Position numbers and translations under genes: made by a program. Positions 14,369 to 19,737 of a stretch of DNA of 19,737 bases are shown here, piece after piece (positions within the stretch are counted from its first letter, which is position 1; each line of letters begins with the position of its first letter). This stretch comes from Bacteroides sp. (GTDB lineage Bacteria > Bacteroidota > Bacteroidia > Bacteroidales > Bacteroidaceae). The stretch is from assembly GCA_030151635.1 (NCBI GenBank), contig JASLDF010000133.1:1-19737 (forward strand). The letters are read 5' to 3'. A model generated the notes under the pieces. That model did no database searches. It was not told the origin of the DNA and worked only from the letters and a program-made list of their open reading frames with translations.

Positions 14369-16582
14369 CTATTCCTTCACACGAAGTTGAATCTGTCTAA
14401 ACTTAACTTCTTTGTCATTCAGTTGGTTCATAAATTTAACACGTGCAACCGACTGCCCTTCAAGATTAATTTGCACACGATTCTTACTTTGCTCGTAGGT
14501 TACTTCAGTCCAATTTACGCCATCCGAACTGATGAACACATGCAACCACTCTTGTAGGTTAGCCTCATTTAAGTCAAACTCAAGATTACTAACAGCTCTC
14601 GATTTTTCTAAAACCAATTGCAACGACTGTCCTTTATTCCATTTAACAACTTCCAGTACAGGAGGAAAAATAACACGGTCAGTCTTTGTTTGTAAAGGTA
14701 CATTCTTTATTTGATCAATATCAGTTTCTAAAGTATTCGGGTTGTAACTTGATTTGTAACTCAACACTTTTCCATATTTGGAATTGTATTGTTTAACAGT
14801 ATTTTCAAATACTGTAGCAATAAAAGGAGCAACACGTAAACTCGCAGTTTTCACACCTGGTTGGTATGGATTCTGATTGTAACTTTGATCAATAACATAT
14901 TGCAATTGATACTGCACTTGGATGTATTTATACAACTTAAAAAAATCATCAGAGTTATTTAACAAATCAGTTAATTGAAGAACAGCCATCCCCAAGTCAG
15001 CCGTTTTTTTGAACTGCATCACCCAAGGACGAATTTCATTTAAAAGAGCCTCATTGTCTGTACTCGCTAAAAGAACATCAGCAGATTTTGACATTCGAGC
15101 AAACTCATCATTCAACGTAGCATAATAACGAGCATTTTTATCCAATCCTTCATGCTTAAGTGCCTCTAGTGCCTCATCAATAAAAGGAGCTAAATCTACC
15201 GATTCATCTTTACGATAAAGGTGACCATTCGCTCCTAAATCAGAATTATGTTTTGCAAAAGTCAATAAAGCCTCTCCATCATTTGGCATTAAGTAATTAA
15301 TGGCACGTTTCCAAGCACGATCACTATCATATGCTTTCATGTTCCATGTATAATCAGCAACGCTATAAATGGCTATTTTTGAAGCTTCAGCATGTTCCAT
15401 CGGGTTGGCAACAAAACCCGACATTTTATCGGCAATATTTAAATCATTACCATAAACAGGTCCCATCAACAAATGATCTCTCACATAATCTGTAACTGGG
15501 AAGTTCCACCAGATATAAGCAGGACGTTGTAAATGTGGGTTCACCCAATCCAACGTAATTTCTTTGATATCAATACAAACGCGATCACCTGTCCACATCA
15601 CATTAATACCTTTATTCAATTTATCTCCTAATGTAGGTAGGTAGCCACGCTCAATATTACTCCAGCTTTTATTGTATTCTGTAGGACAAAGCACCAATGG
15701 TTTAACATCTCCTTTCACTTGAATAAAGTGATTATCTACATAATTCAACAATTCAGCTTGCTTCTCTGCTTTAGTTCCTTCACCAGAAATATCATCGAAG
15801 AACACAGCAAAAGCACGCACACCTAGATCATACATTAAATCCAATTTATGCATCAAAGCATCCCGATCTTCATCAATCCAACGAATATCATTTCCAGGAT
15901 GAATTGCCCAAACAAAATCAACGTAATTCTCATTGGCTACTTCTACCAAAGTCTTAATCTGATCGGCTTCTTTAATAGGATAAGGTTCTCTCCAACGTGG
16001 TGAACGATGATAAGGATCATCCTTTGGACCATAGATATAGGTGTTTAATTTATAATCACCATAAAATCTAATTTGAGAAAGACGTGCATCAAAACTCCAC
16101 GGAGTCCCATAAAAGCCTTCTACCACACCTCTATATTCTACATCTGGATAATCTTTAATTTCAATAATAGGTAAGCGATTCTCTTCCAAAAGCTGTGCCA
16201 ATGATAATATACCATAATAAGTGCCTCTATCGTCAAAACCAGCAACTACAATTTCCTTTTCACGAACCGCTACATAGTAACCTTCTTTATGAGCTGGAAT
16301 ATGCTTGACATACTTTCGTATTGAAGTATCGCCACGTTTACCCACAATAATTTTAATTCCCTTTTTATCTACTGATAGGTTCAAAGCTGATTCCAACTTA
16401 TTTAGGAGGTGCTTATTAGTAGATTTATCGGTAACAATACGTGCTTTTCCATCAAAAAAGATGTATTTATCATTCGCACGAACTTCGTGTGGACTGGGTT
16501 GAATTTTGGATGCAACATTCGCAAATGTCAAGCTACTAATGCATAAAAAAAGCACCAAAGCCACATAAAATATTTTCTTCAT
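14369..16582 (-). CDS. Secreted GH84 beta-N-acetylglucosaminidase (O-GlcNAcase-like)
   Basis: 737 residues, the same length I recall for the Bacteroides thetaiotaomicron GH84 enzyme. A signal peptide (1 to about 21, ending LTFA) exports it to the periplasm. Domains: an N-terminal alpha/beta domain (about 25-145), the catalytic TIM barrel from EYRGVVEGFYGTPWS (149-163), a helical linker (about 440-600) and a C-terminal discoidin-like beta-sandwich (about 635-737). The catalytic Asp pair that works by substrate-assisted cleavage is Asp263-Asp264 in AVFFDDISGEG. Conserved WAIHPGNDI (225-233), PTEYNKSW and WWNFPV are also visible. It removes terminal beta-N-acetylglucosamine, probably from host or bacterial glycans. 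No SusC/SusD or other glycan genes are adjacent, so it is not in an obvious utilisation locus. It has its own terminator and 174 bases separate it from adhE. Confidence 0.93.
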   Translation of the reverse strand: MKKIFYVALVLFLCISSLTFANVASKIQPSPHEVRANDKYIFFDGKARIVTDKSTNKHLLNKLESALNLSVDKKGIKIIVGKRGDTSIRKYVKHIPAHKEGYYVAVREKEIVVAGFDDRGTYYGILSLAQLLEENRLPIIEIKDYPDVEYRGVVEGFYGTPWSFDARLSQIRFYGDYKLNTYIYGPKDDPYHRSPRWREPYPIKEADQIKTLVEVANENYVDFVWAIHPGNDIRWIDEDRDALMHKLDLMYDLGVRAFAVFFDDISGEGTKAEKQAELLNYVDNHFIQVKGDVKPLVLCPTEYNKSWSNIERGYLPTLGDKLNKGINVMWTGDRVCIDIKEITLDWVNPHLQRPAYIWWNFPVTDYVRDHLLMGPVYGNDLNIADKMSGFVANPMEHAEASKIAIYSVADYTWNMKAYDSDRAWKRAINYLMPNDGEALLTFAKHNSDLGANGHLYRKDESVDLAPFIDEALEALKHEGLDKNARYYATLNDEFARMSKSADVLLASTDNEALLNEIRPWVMQFKKTADLGMAVLQLTDLLNNSDDFFKLYKYIQVQYQLQYVIDQSYNQNPYQPGVKTASLRVAPFIATVFENTVKQYNSKYGKVLSYKSSYNPNTLETDIDQIKNVPLQTKTDRVIFPPVLEVVKWNKGQSLQLVLEKSRAVSNLEFDLNEANLQEWLHVFISSDGVNWTEVTYEQSKNRVQINLEGQSVARVKFMNQLNDKEVKFRQIQLRVKE

Positions 16583-16694
16583 GATCTCTTCAAGGATAAA
16601 TTAATTTGTTTTTCTTAGTTGCCTACTAAAATAGTACAAATAAACCTGCAAGTCAACATAATCCTTTAATCCTTCTAAAGACTTCTTACTCTAT

Positions 16695-16730
16695 AAAAAA
16701 AGGCATCTGTATTTTTACATACAAATGCCT
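16695..16730 (-). terminator. Terminator after adhE
   Basis: On the minus strand AGGCAT/ATGCCT arms (16725-16730 with 16701-16706), extended by TGTAT/ATACA after one mismatch, are followed by seven T (16701-16695). It lies 26 bases past the adhE stop. Confidence 0.8.
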
Positions 16731-16756
16731 CTCAATAATATATTTAGTAGATTATC

Positions 16757-19372
16757 TTATTTTCCGTAATACGCATTAAGATACATCTCTTTCAACTCAC
16801 TCATCAACGGGTAACGAGGATTTGCCCCCGTACACTGATCATCGAAAGCTTGCTCCACCATTTCGTCAAGAGTTGCCAAGAAATCTTTTTCAGATATTCC
16901 ATACTCAGCAATCGTTTTCTTAATACCTACCTTGGCCTTAAGCTCGTCAATAGCTGCAATAAATTTAACCAATGTGTCTTCGTTATTCTTTCCTACAATT
17001 CCACAATAATTCGCACACTCTGCATATCTTTCCAACATGTGTGGATGTTCATATTGAGAGAATGTACCCATTTTTGTAGGAACTTCACTCGCATTGAATT
17101 TCATCACCTCTGTTATTAACAACGCATTAGCAACACCATGAGGCAAGTGATGGAAAGCACCTAATTTATGAGCCATTGAGTGACAAACACCTAAGAATGC
17201 ATTAGCAAAAGCCATACCTGCAAGTGCAGAAGCATTTGCCATTTTCTCACGAGCAATTGGATCTAAAGCACCATTCTCGTAAGCACTTGGCAAGTATTTA
17301 AATACCAACTTCATCGCTTTCAACGACAAGCCTTCCGTATAGTCCGTAGCCATCATTGAAGCATACGATTCCAATGCATGAGTTAAAACGTCAACCCCCG
17401 AAGCACTAGTTAATCCTTTAGGCTGATGCATCATATTATCAGCATCAATAATCGCCATATTAGGCATCAACTCGTAATCGGCAAGCGGATATTTAACTCC
17501 TGTACTTTCATCGGTAATTACGGCAAATGGAGTAACCTCCGACCCTGTACCCGAAGAAGTAGGAACTGCCACAAAGTAAGCCTTCTCGCCCATTTTAGGG
17601 AATGTATAAACACGTTTACGGATATCCATAAAGCGCATTGCCATATCCAAGAAGTCTGCTTCTGGATGCTCGTACATCACCCACATAATTTTAGCGGCAT
17701 CCATTGCCGAACCACCTCCTAGTGCAATAATCACATCAGGTTGGAACGCCAACATCGCCTCTGCTCCTTCACGTGCACAAGCTAAAGTTGGATCGGGTGC
17801 CACATCAAAGAAACAAGTGTGCTGAATATTCATTTCATTCAACTTGTCTTCAATTGCCTTTGCATATCCATTTTGATACAAGAATTGGTCGGTAACAATA
17901 AACGCTTTTTTCTTGTTCATTATTGTGCCCAGCTCATCAAGTGCAACTGGCATACTGCCATTTTTAAAGTAAACTTTTTCAGGACATCTAAACCAAAGCA
18001 TATTTTGTCTCCTTTCCGCAACCGTCTTAATATTTAATAAATGTTTCACACCCACGTTTTCCGACACTGAGTTACCACCCCAAGAGCCACAACCCAAAGT
18101 CAACGAAGGAGCCAATTTAAAGTTGTATAAATCACCAATACCTCCATGAGAAGATGGTGTATTTATTAAGATACGACAAGTCTTCATCATCGCTTCAAAC
18201 TTGTCCATTTTCTCTTTCTCGTTCATATTGATGTACAAACAAGAAGTATGACCATAACCTCCATCTTTCACCAATCGATCTGCTTTAGCCAAAGCGTCAT
18301 CAAAGTTTTTCGCTTTGTACATCGCCAATACAGGAGATAATTTTTCATGTGCAAATTCTTCTGATAGTTCTACTGATTCCACTTCACCAATCAAAATCTT
18401 GGTCGATTCTGGTACCGTAACACCTGCTAATTGGGCAATAGTATGTGCTTTCTGACCTACAATTTTCGAATTCAACGAACCGTCAATCACAATTGTCTTA
18501 CGCACTTTGTCCAATTCTGTGGGTGTCAAGATATGGCATCCACGCACTTCGAACTCTTTTCTCACTTTCGCATAAACTTTGTCCAATACCGTTACCGATT
18601 GTTCCGAAGCACAAATCATACCGTTATCAAAAGTCTTTGAATGGATTAGCGAGTTCACCGCCATTACTACATCAGCAGTGTCGTCAATAATTACTGGCGT
18701 ATTTCCAGCACCCACACCAATAGCAGGTTTACCCGAAGAATAGGCAGCATTTACCATACCTGGACCACCTGTAGCCAAGATAATATCAGACTCCTTCATT
18801 ACTGTGTTAGTTAACTCCAACGAAGGAACATCAATCCAACCTACAATCTCTTCAGGAGCACCTGCAGCTACAGCTGCATTCAAAACGACACGAGCCGCTT
18901 CAATGGTACAACCTTTTGCACGAGGGTGCGGACTGATAATAATAGCATTACGCGTTTTTAGCGCCAATAATATTTTAAATATAGCGGTAGAAGTAGGGTT
19001 TGTTGTCGGAATAACCGCAGCAACCACACCAATTGGTTCCGCAATTTTACGAATACCAAATGCAAGATCCTCTTCCACTACACCACATGTTTTTACATCT
19101 TTATATGCATTGTAGATATACTCCGTAGCGTAGTGATTCTTAATCACTTTATCCTCTACGATACCCATACCTGTCTCTTCAACAGCCAGTTTCGCTAAAC
19201 GAATTCGGTCATTGTTTGCCGCCAATGCTGCAGCAAGAAAAATATCATCTACTTGTTTTTGGGAAAATGTTGCAAATACTTGCTGTGCAGCGCGCATCGC
19301 TTCCATTTTAGCAAGAAGTGCATCCACATTGTCAACCATTTTGCTAGCCTTTTTTTTGTCCATACTCTTCAT
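16757..19372 (-). CDS. adhE: Bifunctional aldehyde/alcohol dehydrogenase AdhE
   Basis: 871 residues, both halves complete, reducing acetyl-CoA to acetaldehyde and then to ethanol with two NADH; family members polymerise into spirosomes. The N-terminal aldehyde dehydrogenase domain (about 15-450) has GVGAGNTPV and the thioester Cys254 in GMICASEQ. The linker and Fe-dependent alcohol dehydrogenase domain (about 465-871) has the NAD motif ALGGGSAMDAAK (550-561) and iron ligands Asp661, His665, His731 and His745, matching E. coli Asp653, His657, His723 and His737. It ends FDDQCTGANPRYP to YYGK, lacking the Lys/Ala-rich tail of the E. coli protein (891 residues). Start 19372 is used; Met4 (MDKKKASK) is equally possible. 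It is monocistronic with a terminator. Its role is reoxidising fermentation NADH; redox control (for example Rex) is likely but no site was identified. Confidence 0.95.
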   Translation of the reverse strand: MKSMDKKKASKMVDNVDALLAKMEAMRAAQQVFATFSQKQVDDIFLAAALAANNDRIRLAKLAVEETGMGIVEDKVIKNHYATEYIYNAYKDVKTCGVVEEDLAFGIRKIAEPIGVVAAVIPTTNPTSTAIFKILLALKTRNAIIISPHPRAKGCTIEAARVVLNAAVAAGAPEEIVGWIDVPSLELTNTVMKESDIILATGGPGMVNAAYSSGKPAIGVGAGNTPVIIDDTADVVMAVNSLIHSKTFDNGMICASEQSVTVLDKVYAKVRKEFEVRGCHILTPTELDKVRKTIVIDGSLNSKIVGQKAHTIAQLAGVTVPESTKILIGEVESVELSEEFAHEKLSPVLAMYKAKNFDDALAKADRLVKDGGYGHTSCLYINMNEKEKMDKFEAMMKTCRILINTPSSHGGIGDLYNFKLAPSLTLGCGSWGGNSVSENVGVKHLLNIKTVAERRQNMLWFRCPEKVYFKNGSMPVALDELGTIMNKKKAFIVTDQFLYQNGYAKAIEDKLNEMNIQHTCFFDVAPDPTLACAREGAEAMLAFQPDVIIALGGGSAMDAAKIMWVMYEHPEADFLDMAMRFMDIRKRVYTFPKMGEKAYFVAVPTSSGTGSEVTPFAVITDESTGVKYPLADYELMPNMAIIDADNMMHQPKGLTSASGVDVLTHALESYASMMATDYTEGLSLKAMKLVFKYLPSAYENGALDPIAREKMANASALAGMAFANAFLGVCHSMAHKLGAFHHLPHGVANALLITEVMKFNASEVPTKMGTFSQYEHPHMLERYAECANYCGIVGKNNEDTLVKFIAAIDELKAKVGIKKTIAEYGISEKDFLATLDEMVEQAFDDQCTGANPRYPLMSELKEMYLNAYYGK

Positions 19373-19737
19373 AAGTGTTTATTGATAAAGTCGTTTTCTA
19401 TCTGCTAGTTATCACATCAATATTCCCCATCGTATCCTATTATATACGAATAAAACAAGCCAATTTTAGTGGCTACCTATACCTATTGGGGTTGTGTATT
19501 CCTAACCTTTCATCTACAAAGTAGTAATAAAAAAAGGAATATAAAGCGTCTCTTCCAAAGTTCGAATCGATTTATACAATTATTCACAATCTCGTTACAA
19601 TTCCATATATATTACACCAACTATTTTCGGATGCCTCACTCCTCACACAATGCCATTCTTCCCCATATAAATTCTGGATTTATACTTCTAAAGTAATGAC
19701 GGCGAGTTGTTCAATAAGTTAAAGAGCGAAGTACAAA
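19373..19737. other. Region upstream of adhE, to window end
   Basis: 365 bases without a supported gene. It must contain the adhE promoter, but no exact TAnnTTTG box was found on the minus strand. A frame at 19469-19696 (+) has no start context or recognisable protein character. CCTATACCTAT (19475-19485) is a small direct repeat of unknown meaning. Confidence 0.45.

Noticed and set aside
18804..19115. 103-codon + strand frame antisense to adhE
   Set aside because: It lies opposite the conserved aldehyde dehydrogenase domain of AdhE; its openness follows from the codon use of the real gene, and its protein has no recognisable character.
19373..19480. Rex operator upstream of adhE
   Set aside because: Rex control would be expected for this gene, but no convincing TTGTGA...TCACAA-type palindrome is present.
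19469..19696. 75-codon + strand frame upstream of adhE
   Set aside because: No promoter, no domain-like sequence, composition of translated A/T-rich non-coding DNA; it probably overlaps the adhE control region.

Overview
The window looks like chromosomal DNA of an anaerobic or microaerotolerant Bacteroidota, most likely Bacteroidales. The support is: low G+C, lipobox fimbrillins of the FimA/Mfa1 type, a GH84 enzyme of the same length as the Bacteroides enzyme, several TAnnTTTG -7 boxes, A/T-rich start regions without clear Shine-Dalgarno sequences, and a fermentative gene set (AdhE, rubredoxin, pyruvate oxidase). Genus cannot be fixed from the sequence alone. No tRNA, rRNA, insertion sequence, integrase or CRISPR array was seen.

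Left part (1-2120): two tandem minus-strand lipoprotein genes of the fimbrillin type. The upstream one is complete (437-1606) and the downstream one is cut by the window edge (1-416). A 514-base divergent intergenic region separates them from an Mtr/TyrP-type aromatic amino acid permease (2121-3383, +).

Middle left (3401-4512): a decaying-looking minus-strand cluster. It holds a yjbQ/UPF0047 gene whose N-terminal coding part is still readable but carries two in-frame stops, an unrecognised 157-residue protein, and a start-less coding remnant upstream of that. Next comes uraA (uracil:H+ symporter, 4768-6078, +). It is preceded by a leader with a -7 box, a 53-codon leader ORF that ends on the base before the uraA ATG, an internal hairpin in a pyrimidine-rich stretch, and a perfect palindrome plus U-run terminator lying inside the leader ORF. 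This matches the architecture of pyrBI-type, translation-coupled, UTP-sensitive attenuation and is the most interesting element of the window.

Middle (6080-10426): a long bidirectional terminator separates uraA from convergent poxB (pyruvate oxidase, minus). An outer-membrane beta-barrel protein (8275-8871, +) follows with its own terminator. Then come DUF3999 and DUF2339 genes (9158-13109, minus), overlapping by 26 bases and probably forming one envelope system of unknown function.

Right part (13267-19372, all minus): a chloramphenicol acetyltransferase-like protein downstream of a rubredoxin, a secreted GH84 beta-N-acetylglucosaminidase with a C-terminal discoidin-like domain, and the bifunctional aldehyde/alcohol dehydrogenase AdhE. 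Most transcription units end in clear hairpin terminators. PoxB, AdhE and rubredoxin point to flexible pyruvate/acetyl-CoA and electron disposal; UraA and Mtr are salvage/uptake functions; the fimbrillins, beta-barrel protein, GH84 enzyme and DUF2339/DUF3999 pair belong to the envelope.
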